NCBI RefSeq assembly: GCF_003054225.1
Contig: NZ_QBKQ01000001.1
Span: 744,001 to 808,000, forward strand
Direction: 5' to 3'
Length of the DNA stretch: 64,000 nucleotides
DNA from: Christiangramia gaetbulicola
GTDB lineage: Bacteria > Bacteroidota > Bacteroidia > Flavobacteriales > Flavobacteriaceae
The position numbers and the translations under genes were made by a program. This document shows positions 54,427-63,154 of this stretch, piece by piece; within the stretch, counting starts at the first letter, position 1; every line of letters starts with the position of its first letter. The notes beneath the pieces were generated by a model that worked only from the letters and a program-made list of their open reading frames with translations, made no database searches and was not told the DNA's origin.

Positions 54427-55464
54427 TTAAGGCGCAGGATTAGGAATTGCGTTGTGGATCTCATCTATTTCTTTCAGGATCTCCTCAGAAAGAACCACAT
54501 CTATACTTTGAATATTTTCATCTAATTGCTCGATACTGGTTGCGCCAATAATATTACTGGTCACAAATGGCTGCTGATTTACAAAGGCAAGCGCTAAGTG
54601 GGTAAGACTCATATTGTGAGCATCTGCCAGCTCTTTATATTTCCTGGTCGCTTTTACAGATTCTTCGTTGGAATATCTCTTATACTGCGGGAAAAGACTT
54701 AACCTGGTATTTTCCTTGATTCCATCAAGATGCTTTCCACTTAAAGTTCCCATTCCTAAAGGAGAATATGGAAATAGACCCACATTTTCACGGTGTAAAA
54801 TCTCGGTGAGACCTACCTCATCTTTTCTGTTCAGAAGGCTGTACGGGTTTTGAACCGTTACCGGTCTAGGCAATCCATTATTCCTGCTTTCTTCAAGGAA
54901 ACGCATTAAGCCGAAGGGAGTTTCATTGGAGAGTCCTATCTGCCTGATCTTACCCTGCTTTACAAAGTCATTCAGATTTTCCAGTGTTTCCCTGAAATTA
55001 TCTTCCCATTCCTCATCTTCAGAATGCGTATATCCTAACTGACCGAAGAAATTCGTATTCCGGTCTGGCCAGTGTAATTGGTAAAGATCTATATAATCTG
55101 TTTGAAGTCTTTTCAGACTCTTATGAATGGCATCCTCCATGGCTTCCTTATGAAAACCAAGTTTTGGTCTTACATGAGAAACCATATCTGAAGGTCCGGC
55201 GATCTTTGACGCGATAACCACATCTTCTCTTCTCCCGGTCTTTTTGATCCAGGTGCCGATGATACTTTCTGTGCTTCCCTGGGTTTCCGGGCGTGCAGGA
55301 ATCGAATACATCTCAGCCGTATCAATAAAGTTAACGCCTTTATCCAAAGCGAAATCTATTTGCTCGTGCCCTTCAGCTTCGGTATTCTGTTGTCCCCAGG
55401 TCATCGACCCAAGGCATATTTTACTAACTTTTATATCTGTATTAGGGAGATTGGTATATTTCAT
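54427..55464 (-). CDS. aldo/keto reductase (Tas/YajO-like)
   Basis: A 345-residue NADP(H)-dependent oxidoreductase with a TIM barrel. The catalytic tetrad is visible: Asp and Tyr in FIDTAEMYS, Lys in ASKIAG and His in YQLHWPDRN. The N-terminal LPNTDIKVSKICLGSMTWGQQNTE and the C-terminal SNIIGATSIEQLDENI are those of the Tas subgroup. Substrate unknown. Monocistronic. Confidence 0.93.
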   Translation of the reverse strand: MKYTNLPNTDIKVSKICLGSMTWGQQNTEAEGHEQIDFALDKGVNFIDTAEMYSIPARPETQGSTESIIGTWIKKTGRREDVVIASKIAGPSDMVSHVRPKLGFHKEAMEDAIHKSLKRLQTDYIDLYQLHWPDRNTNFFGQLGYTHSEDEEWEDNFRETLENLNDFVKQGKIRQIGLSNETPFGLMRFLEESRNNGLPRPVTVQNPYSLLNRKDEVGLTEILHRENVGLFPYSPLGMGTLSGKHLDGIKENTRLSLFPQYKRYSNEESVKATRKYKELADAHNMSLTHLALAFVNQQPFVTSNIIGATSIEQLDENIQSIDVVLSEEILKEIDEIHNAIPNPAP

Positions 55465-55576
55465 ATTCGGTTTTTCATTAAAGCTGCAATTTAGGATAAT
55501 TAGGCCGGTACTAAAACCCGGAAAGCATCGATAATCCTTATACGAACGATCATGTTTAAATATGATAAAATGATTT

Positions 55577-55605
55577 TTTGATATCTTAGATAAAACCTAC
55601 CTTTA
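55577..55605 (+). promoter_or_regulatory. candidate promoter of the PfkB-family kinase
   Basis: TTTG (55577-55580), 17 bases, TACCTTTA (55598-55605; one mismatch to TAnnTTTG). Confidence 0.4.
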
Positions 55606-55618
55606 GGTGAAACAAGAA

Positions 55619-55660
55619 ATGATTAGCCAGACGGCAGAAGAAATTAAACAGAGAGGATGA
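55619..55660 (+). CDS. 13-codon upstream reading frame, possible leader peptide
   Basis: ATG at 55619 gives MISQTAEEIKQRG and stops at TGA 55658-55660, which overlaps the ATG of the PfkB gene by two bases (ATGA). This is the usual geometry of translational coupling. It may be a leader peptide or a chance frame; the purine-rich AGAGAGG at its end sits too close to the kinase start to act as an ordinary ribosome-binding site. Confidence 0.3.
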   Translation: MISQTAEEIKQRG

Positions 55661-56634
55661 AGAAAATAGCCATTTTAGGACCAATTCCCAGAGATACGAT
55701 CTTAACTCACAAGAAGGAAACCATTAAGAAATATGGCTGTGCGACTCATCCCGCGATCGCTTTGGCGAAACTTATGAAAGATACCGGCGAGGTGAAGATC
55801 ATTTCTCATATCCACAAAAAAGATCTCGAGCCTATCAAGGAACTGTTTTCTCCATATTCTAATATAGATGTTAGCGGGCTGGACAGTAAAAGAGATCGTG
55901 GCACCGTGATCGAATTGAATTTTCTGGATCAGAATAACCGCCTCGAAAAGCAAACAGCTTTTATGAACCCTATTTTACCGGAAGACGTTGAGCCTTTCCT
56001 TGATTCTGATGCTTTTGTTTTTGTGCCTATCACAGATTTTGAAATTTCTCTCAGTACCCTTCAATTCATTAAAAAAAATAGCGAAGGGCTTATCATTTTT
56101 GACGCCCATGGCCCAACCACGGCGATGAACATCAATGGAAGCCGTGAACGTAAGTTCTGGATAGACCGTGACGAATGGTTGCCTTATATAGATGTGCTAA
56201 AAATGAACCTGGAAGAATCTATGTGCTGCTGGTTTAAAAATGAATATGATATAGATGAAATGGGACATTATGATGAGGAAAACACCGAACATCTCGATGA
56301 TTTCGCGGAATATGTTCTGAATAAAGGTGTAAAGGTTCTATATGTGACCCTGGATTCCCGTGGCTGCGTTGCCTACACCCATAAGAATGGAGAAATAAAT
56401 ACTGAATTTATCCCATCAGTTCCGGTAGATGAAGTTATTGACACTACCGGATGTGGAGATTCCTTTGCCGGCGGACTGGCTTATGGCTTCGCCTATCATA
56501 ACGACCCCATCATTGCCGCCCAATACGCCAATACGCTTGGCGCCATGAGAACACAAGGCAAAACCTATGAAGTTTTTAAGGATCTTAAAGAGACCGAAAA
56601 GATCATCAGGGAAAACTATTCCCTATCTAAATGA
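55657..56634 (+). CDS. PfkB-family carbohydrate kinase
   Basis: A 325-residue ribokinase-like enzyme. The PfkB signature VIDTTGCGDSFAGGLAYG near residue 260-277 carries the catalytic Asp and the anion hole; VLYVTLDSRGCVAYTH is the nucleotide-side block. The N-terminus (AILGPIPRDTILTHKKETIKKYGCA) differs from classical ribokinase, so the sugar or nucleoside cannot be named. Convergent with the OmpA-like gene, one base apart. Confidence 0.88.
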   Translation: MKKIAILGPIPRDTILTHKKETIKKYGCATHPAIALAKLMKDTGEVKIISHIHKKDLEPIKELFSPYSNIDVSGLDSKRDRGTVIELNFLDQNNRLEKQTAFMNPILPEDVEPFLDSDAFVFVPITDFEISLSTLQFIKKNSEGLIIFDAHGPTTAMNINGSRERKFWIDRDEWLPYIDVLKMNLEESMCCWFKNEYDIDEMGHYDEENTEHLDDFAEYVLNKGVKVLYVTLDSRGCVAYTHKNGEINTEFIPSVPVDEVIDTTGCGDSFAGGLAYGFAYHNDPIIAAQYANTLGAMRTQGKTYEVFKDLKETEKIIRENYSLSK

Positions 56635-56635
56635 T

Positions 56636-57598
56636 CTAACTGTTCTCATTCAGCAATTTGGTGATCTCATCCAGTTTTGGAGTAAGGATCACTTCTATTC
56701 TTCTGTTCTTGGCTTTTCCTGCTTCAGTAGTATTTGGAGCAACCGGCGCAAATTCGCCTTTTCCTGCCGCCGTTAGATTCTGAGGATCTATACTCGCATT
56801 CTCTCTTAATATCTGAACAATAGAAGTAGCTCGCTTCGTAGAAAGATCCCAGTTGTCTTTTAACTGTCCGCTGCCACCATAAGGCACATTATCTGTATGA
56901 CCTTCAATAAGCACTGCTATATCGGGATTTTGAGCCAGTACAGCACCTAATTGCTGCACCGCTTTTATACCTTCAGAATTTACAGACCAGCTTCCAGATT
57001 CAAAAAGCAGTTTGTTCTCCATAGAAACATACACTTTTCCATTCTTTTGCTCAACACTCAATCCCTTGCCTTCGAAATTTGTAAGCGCGTTGGAAACTGC
57101 ATTTTTAAGAGCATTCATCTTGGCATCTTTTGCTGCGATAACACTTTCAAGCTCATCTATTCTTTGAGATCTTACGGCAAGATCCTTCTCAAGTTTTTCC
57201 AGCCTGTTCTTTTCCTGAATCAGGGCAGCTTCCTTTTCATCTAATTGTGCCAAAAGCTCCCTGTTCTGTCTAGAATTCTCGGCGATGGCAGCAGAAGAGT
57301 TCTTCTCTAAAGCATCATAAGAACTTTCAAGGCTGTTATAATTCTTCTGTAAGGCCTCCAGTTTCTGCATTAACTGGTTACGCTCTGTGGTCAAAGTTCC
57401 ATAATCGGTTTTTAAAGCTGATAATTCAGAACTAAGGTCCTTATTAGAACTTCTGAATTTTTCAAGATCTTCATTCATGCTTCGGTTCTCGCGTAGGAGG
57501 TTAGCATTCCTGCTTTCCAGCTCTCCATATTTTTTGGAGGATACACATGAGGTTACCGAGATCAATATTGCTAATAAACCTAAAACTTTAATTTTCAT
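56636..57598 (-). CDS. OmpA-family lipoprotein with long coiled coil
   Basis: A 320-residue outer-membrane lipoprotein that likely binds peptidoglycan. Lipoprotein signal ending VTSC (Cys about 18), a long heptad-rich coiled coil (about 22-165), then an OmpA-like domain (about 190-305) with the peptidoglycan-binding residues in VLIEGHTDNVPYGG and the Arg in KAKNRRIEVIL. Ten bases after xth, so probably one operon. Confidence 0.93.
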   Translation of the reverse strand: MKIKVLGLLAILISVTSCVSSKKYGELESRNANLLRENRSMNEDLEKFRSSNKDLSSELSALKTDYGTLTTERNQLMQKLEALQKNYNSLESSYDALEKNSSAAIAENSRQNRELLAQLDEKEAALIQEKNRLEKLEKDLAVRSQRIDELESVIAAKDAKMNALKNAVSNALTNFEGKGLSVEQKNGKVYVSMENKLLFESGSWSVNSEGIKAVQQLGAVLAQNPDIAVLIEGHTDNVPYGGSGQLKDNWDLSTKRATSIVQILRENASIDPQNLTAAGKGEFAPVAPNTTEAGKAKNRRIEVILTPKLDEITKLLNENS

Positions 57599-57607
57599 AA
57601 GGAAGTA

Positions 57608-58369
57608 TTATTCGATTTCTACTAGAACGGGACAATGGTCACTATGGTATGCTTCAGGCAAAATAACTGCCCTTTTCATTCTTTCTTTTAATGGTTCGGC
57701 GACAAGATTATAATCTATTCGCCAGCCTTTGTTGTTGTTACGAGCATTAGCGCGGTAGCTCCACCAGGAGTAATTATCTGGCTCATCATTAAAATGACGG
57801 AAGGAATCTACGAAACCGCTCTTCATGAACCCGTCTATCCAGGCTCTTTCCTCCGGAAGAAAACCAGAAGTGTTCTTCAACCTTACTGGATCATGAATGT
57901 CTATAGCTTCATGGCAGATATTGTAATCACCGCAAATCACAAGATTGGGGATATCCTCTTTCAGCTCATCTATATATTCCTGAAAATCGTCCATGAATCT
58001 GAACTTATGCTCCAGTCTTTCAATATTAGTACCAGATGGCAGGTACAGGCTCATCACTGAAAAATCTTCGAAATCTGCACGAATACTTCGCCCTTCAAAA
58101 TCCATGTATTCTATCCCGGTACCATAGGCGATATTCTTTGGTTCAGTCTTGCTTAGAATTGCAACACCGCTATAACCTTTTTTTGTAGCCGGATACCAGT
58201 AATGGTAAGGATAGCCTGCATTTTCAAAATCTGAAAGGTCCAATTGCTCGGGATAAGCTTTTATTTCCTGAAGACAAACAACATCTGGATTCGCTTGTTG
58301 CACCCAGTCTAAAAATCCTTTGCGTATTGCCGCTCGAATACCGTTTACATTATAGGATATAATGGTCAT
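57608..58369 (-). CDS. xth: exodeoxyribonuclease III
   Basis: Apurinic/apyrimidinic endonuclease and 3'-exonuclease of base-excision repair. The 253-residue protein has SYNVNGIRAAIRKGFLDW, the metal Glu in VCLQEIKAYPEQ, CGDYNICHEAID with catalytic Asp/Asn, and the terminal YHSDHCPVLVEIE. Preceded by a good promoter at 58387-58417; the OmpA-like gene follows. Confidence 0.96.
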   Translation of the reverse strand: MTIISYNVNGIRAAIRKGFLDWVQQANPDVVCLQEIKAYPEQLDLSDFENAGYPYHYWYPATKKGYSGVAILSKTEPKNIAYGTGIEYMDFEGRSIRADFEDFSVMSLYLPSGTNIERLEHKFRFMDDFQEYIDELKEDIPNLVICGDYNICHEAIDIHDPVRLKNTSGFLPEERAWIDGFMKSGFVDSFRHFNDEPDNYSWWSYRANARNNNKGWRIDYNLVAEPLKERMKRAVILPEAYHSDHCPVLVEIE

Positions 58370-58386
58370 GAAAGTTCAATTTTTCC

Positions 58387-58417
58387 CAAAAATAAGGCTA
58401 TCTGAACTAAATCCAAG
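58387..58417 (-). promoter_or_regulatory. promoter of xth and the OmpA-like gene
   Basis: Minus strand CTTG, 19 bases, TATTTTTG (exact -7 box), 17 bases before the xth ATG. Confidence 0.65.
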
Positions 58418-58446
58418 AACAGTTCGAAAATTGTAGATAAATAGAT

Positions 58447-61428
58447 CTATTTGACAATAAAACGCTTGACCTTTCCAAAATCACGGGTTCCAACTCTTAC
58501 CAGGTAAACACCCGGCGCGGCATAAGACATATCGAGGTCGTATACATAAGCATCACCATCGTTCACGATCTGGTTCTCGATCAATTTCTGACCTAAAGTG
58601 TTATGAACATATATTCTCAAAGGTTCTTCGAAACTGCTTTCCATCACTACTCTGTACTGACTGTTGCCAGATGAGATCACTACAAGTTCAGCTTCATTCA
58701 GTACAAAATCTTCTACATCTAAAGTACTGTCTATGATATTCACCGAATAATCGTGGGTAGTACCATAGGTCATTTGAGAACATGGATCATTAAGATCTCC
58801 AGCAAAGCTAGTGTCTCCGGCTCTTATTCTTAGTAAATGCTGACCAAGTTCAGCATCTGCCGGAATACTGAAATCATAAGAAAAGGCAGGACCTGCCTCC
58901 GGAATAATTTCAGAAGTAATAAGTCTTTCCTCATCTTCAAAGACCGCGTTGTCATTGAAATCTATCCATAGTGAGAATTTCTCTACATCATCTTCAGCGA
59001 AATTGGTCTTTACGGTTACTGTAAAGGTTCCATCTGCCCGGTCCAGATCTGTAGAACCTCCACTAAAATCTATATACCCGGTGGTACATGGTATTCTTTC
59101 ATTTAAAAACTCACCCAGCTCGAAATAGAATATTCCATCTCCTGCAGAACAATCAGATCCATCTGGGATACAATCCAGATTCAGCACAGCTTTTGTTTCT
59201 GAATCATTGGTTGTATCAAAATCATCCACCAGGTTTGTTCGTGCCTTCAGGATATATCTCCCTGATGCCGAAAGATCAGCGGTTTTATCGAAAGAATAAA
59301 AGGCTTCTTCCCCAACCCCGATCACATTATTGTAAGTCTCTCTAATTACAGAATTATTCCCAACCTGGTAGCTCACAGGAATATCCTGCTGAGGCTCTCC
59401 TCCAAAATTCTCGATAGTAACGGTGACTGTTTCTGTAGAATTCAGACCTTCTGAAGTAAAAGGCGAATCTATGGAAGTGATACCAACATCTCGCGGAGGC
59501 AGGTTCTTAACCTGCGTATCTAAAGCGTCATTATTTGGGTTCGCATCGTTTTCAAGATTTGTGGAAATAGTAACGGTATAGGTTTCTCCAACTTCTGAAA
59601 GATCTGCCGTGGTTTCGAAGGTATAAGTAGCCGAGGATTCTGGCGCTATTATTTCGTCGAAGGTTTCGGTAACTGTAGCACCACCATTAATAGTATAACT
59701 CACTTCAAATCCAGATTGCGGGTTCAAGCCAAAATTTCTTACTTCAATACTTATTTGTTCTGAAGCGGTTAAGGTTGCGTTTTGCGGACTCGCTAAAGCA
59801 ACTGCTCCAACATCATTACCCTCTGTAGCCGAAAAGCTGAAAACACCTACTTTATTCAATCTATCTGATCCCTCAAAATATTCGGCGTTATGCCAGAAGG
59901 TGATACCATCTACTGGATCTATACTTAGGTGCGCATAATCTCCATATCTACCTTCAGGTCTTGGCTGTGGACTCTGACCCTCCACTATAGATTGCTCCTC
60001 GATGGTCATTACCCCTAAAGGATCATTCGAATATCTTCCCGTATATCTTATAGATGGAAAAACTGGATTTCGAGGATCATCGTTCACCACAGTGAAACCT
60101 AGCCCAATATTCCCTCTTATATCTATTCCTATACTCCCGCTGAATCTATCACTGCCATCTGGCGCATAGGTTCCTTCCTGGTAAACACTCCATGGCTGGC
60201 CATCTGCCTGCTGGCGTAGCTCATACCAGCGAATCCCGGCATGCTTGGCAGCAGAAGGTTCAACATCGACCACGAAATTCATGACCACAGAATTATAATT
60301 TTGAAATCTCCTGTACATCGTCATGTACATCATAGCGCCCTGAAGCGCATCTATATCTACTCCACCACCAGGCTGAGCAAGATTTTCAAATCCACCACCG
60401 TCAAAGGTTGCGGTAAAAGGGGAGACACCGCTGGTGATCTCCTGGCTTTCTGCAATAGTAGAAGCCCCTGGATTATCCCAATCTACATTGATGTTCCATA
60501 TTTTTAAATGGTCCTGGTTCACACCTGCCCATTCATCATCCTGTAGATAAATAATTGGGGCATTTCCCGGAGGAGGTAGATCCTTACCTATCACGCTAAA
60601 TCCTGCAGGACTGTAAAAACCATTATTTCTTATCCCCGGTAAAGGGAAACCAAGAATCCTTACATCATCAGCCCCCTGGAGCATTTTATCTCTTTCCAGA
60701 ACATAAACTATCTCCTTACCCTGAGGTTCAAGAGCGTCTTTGTTCGTTGTAATATAATATCCGTCTCTCCATAAAGAGATCTTAGGGTAATCTGGCAAAG
60801 CTTCAAGGTCGAAGCGATAGGTATACCAGCCGCTGTTTACCGGATCTGGTCCCTGTGCCACCGCGAATAATAAGGCGGGTGGTGTGGGAGAATCGAACTC
60901 GGCACTAAATTGCATCAAAATGAACCGGTCTGCAGATTCATCATAAAATACTATAGGATCTCCATCTGCCTCGTTAGTGAAAGCACCGCCGATACTTGGC
61001 AGTGAGGAGGCTGGAATAATATTATTTCCCTGCTTGTCCCATATAGCGAATTCAGAATTCCATGCATTTACATAATGATCTCTTCCAACTGCCCCGGTAG
61101 GATCAGATGGGGTAGAACGGGTGACCGCAGCATCAAAAGTTAGTACTGGAGACTTTACCTGGATCTTACCCATTTTCTTCTGTAATGCAGGATTTTCTGT
61201 CTTAGGGAGACCTTTCCCGGGAACTACTTTATTGATGCCGCGATTACGTGGATTGTATAATTTAGGCTTCTTTAACGAGGGGATCAAACTCTCTTTAGAT
61301 AAAGGCCCAGATTTCATAACGCTGGCAGAATCTATAAATGCAGGTCCTGTGATCTGGTTGACTTGAGCGTTCGAATTAAGATGAAAAACAAAGCTGATTA
61401 TAAGTAGGTAAAGTAATTTTTTCATCAT
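58447..61428 (-). CDS. large T9SS-secreted protein with tandem CARDB-like domains, GEVED domain and type A sorting signal
   Basis: A 993-residue secreted or surface-attached protein: signal peptide (ending NSNAQ, near residue 21), an N-terminal beta-propeller-like region (about 90-545) with no recognised catalytic motif, two related CARDB-like adhesion domains of about 100 residues each (about 545-650 and 655-760; DVGAVALASPQNA and DVGITSIDSPFTS), a GEVED domain (about 770-895, FSLWIDFNDNAVFEDEERLI), and a C-terminal T9SS sorting domain of type A (about 915-993) ending PGVYLVRVGTRDFGKVKRFI. The MM start allows ATG 61428 or 61425. Monocistronic. Confidence 0.88.
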   Translation of the reverse strand: MMKKLLYLLIISFVFHLNSNAQVNQITGPAFIDSASVMKSGPLSKESLIPSLKKPKLYNPRNRGINKVVPGKGLPKTENPALQKKMGKIQVKSPVLTFDAAVTRSTPSDPTGAVGRDHYVNAWNSEFAIWDKQGNNIIPASSLPSIGGAFTNEADGDPIVFYDESADRFILMQFSAEFDSPTPPALLFAVAQGPDPVNSGWYTYRFDLEALPDYPKISLWRDGYYITTNKDALEPQGKEIVYVLERDKMLQGADDVRILGFPLPGIRNNGFYSPAGFSVIGKDLPPPGNAPIIYLQDDEWAGVNQDHLKIWNINVDWDNPGASTIAESQEITSGVSPFTATFDGGGFENLAQPGGGVDIDALQGAMMYMTMYRRFQNYNSVVMNFVVDVEPSAAKHAGIRWYELRQQADGQPWSVYQEGTYAPDGSDRFSGSIGIDIRGNIGLGFTVVNDDPRNPVFPSIRYTGRYSNDPLGVMTIEEQSIVEGQSPQPRPEGRYGDYAHLSIDPVDGITFWHNAEYFEGSDRLNKVGVFSFSATEGNDVGAVALASPQNATLTASEQISIEVRNFGLNPQSGFEVSYTINGGATVTETFDEIIAPESSATYTFETTADLSEVGETYTVTISTNLENDANPNNDALDTQVKNLPPRDVGITSIDSPFTSEGLNSTETVTVTIENFGGEPQQDIPVSYQVGNNSVIRETYNNVIGVGEEAFYSFDKTADLSASGRYILKARTNLVDDFDTTNDSETKAVLNLDCIPDGSDCSAGDGIFYFELGEFLNERIPCTTGYIDFSGGSTDLDRADGTFTVTVKTNFAEDDVEKFSLWIDFNDNAVFEDEERLITSEIIPEAGPAFSYDFSIPADAELGQHLLRIRAGDTSFAGDLNDPCSQMTYGTTHDYSVNIIDSTLDVEDFVLNEAELVVISSGNSQYRVVMESSFEEPLRIYVHNTLGQKLIENQIVNDGDAYVYDLDMSYAAPGVYLVRVGTRDFGKVKRFIVK

Positions 61429-61484
61429 TTGTTGGTATACTACAATAATTCTCTAAAAATAGGCATTATGATAATAACTGAAAT

Positions 61485-61512
61485 AAAAAAGGCAATTAAT
61501 AAATCAATTGCC
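61485..61512 (-). terminator. intrinsic terminator after glyS
   Basis: Stem GGCAATT (61491-61497) pairs with AATTGCC (61506-61512), eight-base loop, followed on the minus strand by six T residues. Lies 31 bp after the glyS stop. Confidence 0.68.
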
Positions 61513-61542
61513 CTTCTTAAATTATTCATAAATCCCTGATGA

Positions 61543-63090
61543 TCAGGATGCAAAATCCTTCATCCAGGTTTTAAAGTCAGTTTCTTTTCTAATTAAAGCA
61601 TCAAGCTCTTCGATCTTAACCCTTTTCTGTTCCATACTGTCACGGAATCTAACGGTCACCGAGTTATCTTCAAGAGAATCGTGATCTACGGTGATACACA
61701 ACGGAGTTCCAGCGGCATCCTGACGACGGTATCTTCTACCAATCGCATCTTTTTCATCATACTGTACTGTGAAATCCCACTTTAATTCATCCACGATCTT
61801 TTGAGCAAGTTCCGGAAGTCCGTCTTTTTTAACCAATGGCAAAATAGCTGCTTTGGTAGGAGCCAGTACTGCCGGTAATTTTAATACGGTTCTGGTATTT
61901 CCATCTCCCAGGTCTTCTTCTTTCAACGATGCTGAAAGAACTGCCAGGAACATCCTGTCCAGACCAATCGAAGTTTCGATCACGTAAGGAACATAATTTT
62001 CCTTTAATTCAGGATCATAAAAACGAAGTTTTTTACCTGAATGCTCTTCATGTGCTTTAAGGTCGAAATCTGTCCTTGAGTGAATCCCTTCCAGTTCTTT
62101 AAATCCGAATGGGAAATCGAATTCTATATCTGCCGCGGCATTCGCGTAATGCGCTAGCTTTTCATGATCATGGAAACGATAATTCTCTTCTCCAAGACCT
62201 AGTGATTTATGCCATTTTAGTCTTGCTTCTTTCCACTTCTCATACCACTCCAGTTCTTCACCTGGGCGTACAAAAAATTGCATCTCCATTTGTTCGAACT
62301 CACGCATTCTGAAAATGAACTGCCTGGCAACGATCTCATTTCTAAAGGCTTTTCCTATCTGGGCAATCCCGAATGGGATCTTCATTCTTCCTGTTTTCTG
62401 AACATTTAAAAAGTTCACGAAAATTCCCTGAGCAGTTTCAGGACGCAGGTAAAGATCTGTAGCTGTATCTGCAGAAGCACCTAATTTGGTACCGAACATC
62501 AGGTTGAACTGCCTAACTTCAGTCCAGTTCTTAGAACCTGTCTCTGGATCTGCGATCTCCAATTCTTCGATCAACGCTTTCACATCGGCCAGATCTTCAT
62601 TGGTTAAAGAACGGGCCAAACGCTCCAGGATCTCTTTCCTTTCGCCAAGATATCTTTGTACACGAGGATTGGTTTCCTTATACATTTCTTCATCGAAATC
62701 CTCACCAAAACGCTTTTTCGCTTTCGCGATCTCCTTTTCAGCCTTCTGAAGCAACTTTTCGGCATGATCTTCTACCAGAACATCTGCACGGTATCGCTTT
62801 TTGGAGTCTTTATTGTCGATAAGTGGATCGTTAAAAGCATCAACGTGACCTGAAGCTTTCCAGGTAGTTGGATGCATTAAGATCGCGGCATCGATCCCCA
62901 CGATGTTCTGATGCAGTTGCGTCATGCTTCTCCACCAGTATTCCTTGATGTTTTTCTTTAGTTCGGCTCCATTCTGCCCGTAATCATAAACAGCACTTAA
63001 GCCGTCATAGATTTCACTGGATGCGAAAATGTACCCATACTCCTTGGCATGGGATATTACGTTTTTAAAAAGATCTTCTTGTTTTGCCAT
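61543..63090 (-). CDS. glyS: glycine-tRNA ligase (single-chain, dimeric type)
   Basis: Class II aminoacyl-tRNA synthetase of the eukaryote/archaea-like single-chain type, not the alpha2-beta2 bacterial type. The 515-residue protein starts MAKQEDLFKNVISHAKEYGYI and contains motif 2 (GIAQIGKAFRNEI), RMREFEQMEMQFFVRP and motif 3 (YVIETSIGLDRMFLAVL) plus the C-terminal anticodon-binding domain (about 410-515). The start codon lies four bases after a perfect -7 box. Confidence 0.97.
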   Translation of the reverse strand: MAKQEDLFKNVISHAKEYGYIFASSEIYDGLSAVYDYGQNGAELKKNIKEYWWRSMTQLHQNIVGIDAAILMHPTTWKASGHVDAFNDPLIDNKDSKKRYRADVLVEDHAEKLLQKAEKEIAKAKKRFGEDFDEEMYKETNPRVQRYLGERKEILERLARSLTNEDLADVKALIEELEIADPETGSKNWTEVRQFNLMFGTKLGASADTATDLYLRPETAQGIFVNFLNVQKTGRMKIPFGIAQIGKAFRNEIVARQFIFRMREFEQMEMQFFVRPGEELEWYEKWKEARLKWHKSLGLGEENYRFHDHEKLAHYANAAADIEFDFPFGFKELEGIHSRTDFDLKAHEEHSGKKLRFYDPELKENYVPYVIETSIGLDRMFLAVLSASLKEEDLGDGNTRTVLKLPAVLAPTKAAILPLVKKDGLPELAQKIVDELKWDFTVQYDEKDAIGRRYRRQDAAGTPLCITVDHDSLEDNSVTVRFRDSMEQKRVKIEELDALIRKETDFKTWMKDFAS

Positions 63091-63094
63091 GGCG

Positions 63095-63102
63095 CAAAAA
63101 TA
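63095..63102 (-). promoter_or_regulatory. candidate -7 box of glyS, four bases before the start codon
   Basis: Minus strand TATTTTTG, exact TAnnTTTG, followed by CGCC and ATG. It overlaps the T-run of the terminator of the upstream gene, so the bases may serve both purposes. No good -33 element. Confidence 0.38.
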
Positions 63103-63134
63103 AAAAAACCGCCTTGAATAATATCCAGGGCGGT
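63102..63134 (-). terminator. intrinsic terminator after the coiled-coil membrane protein
   Basis: Stem ACCGCCTT (63108-63115) pairs with AGGGCGGT (63127-63134; one G-T pair), followed on the minus strand by a run of seven T residues. Confidence 0.62.
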
Positions 63135-63154
63135 CTTTAATTTATGAATTAAGA

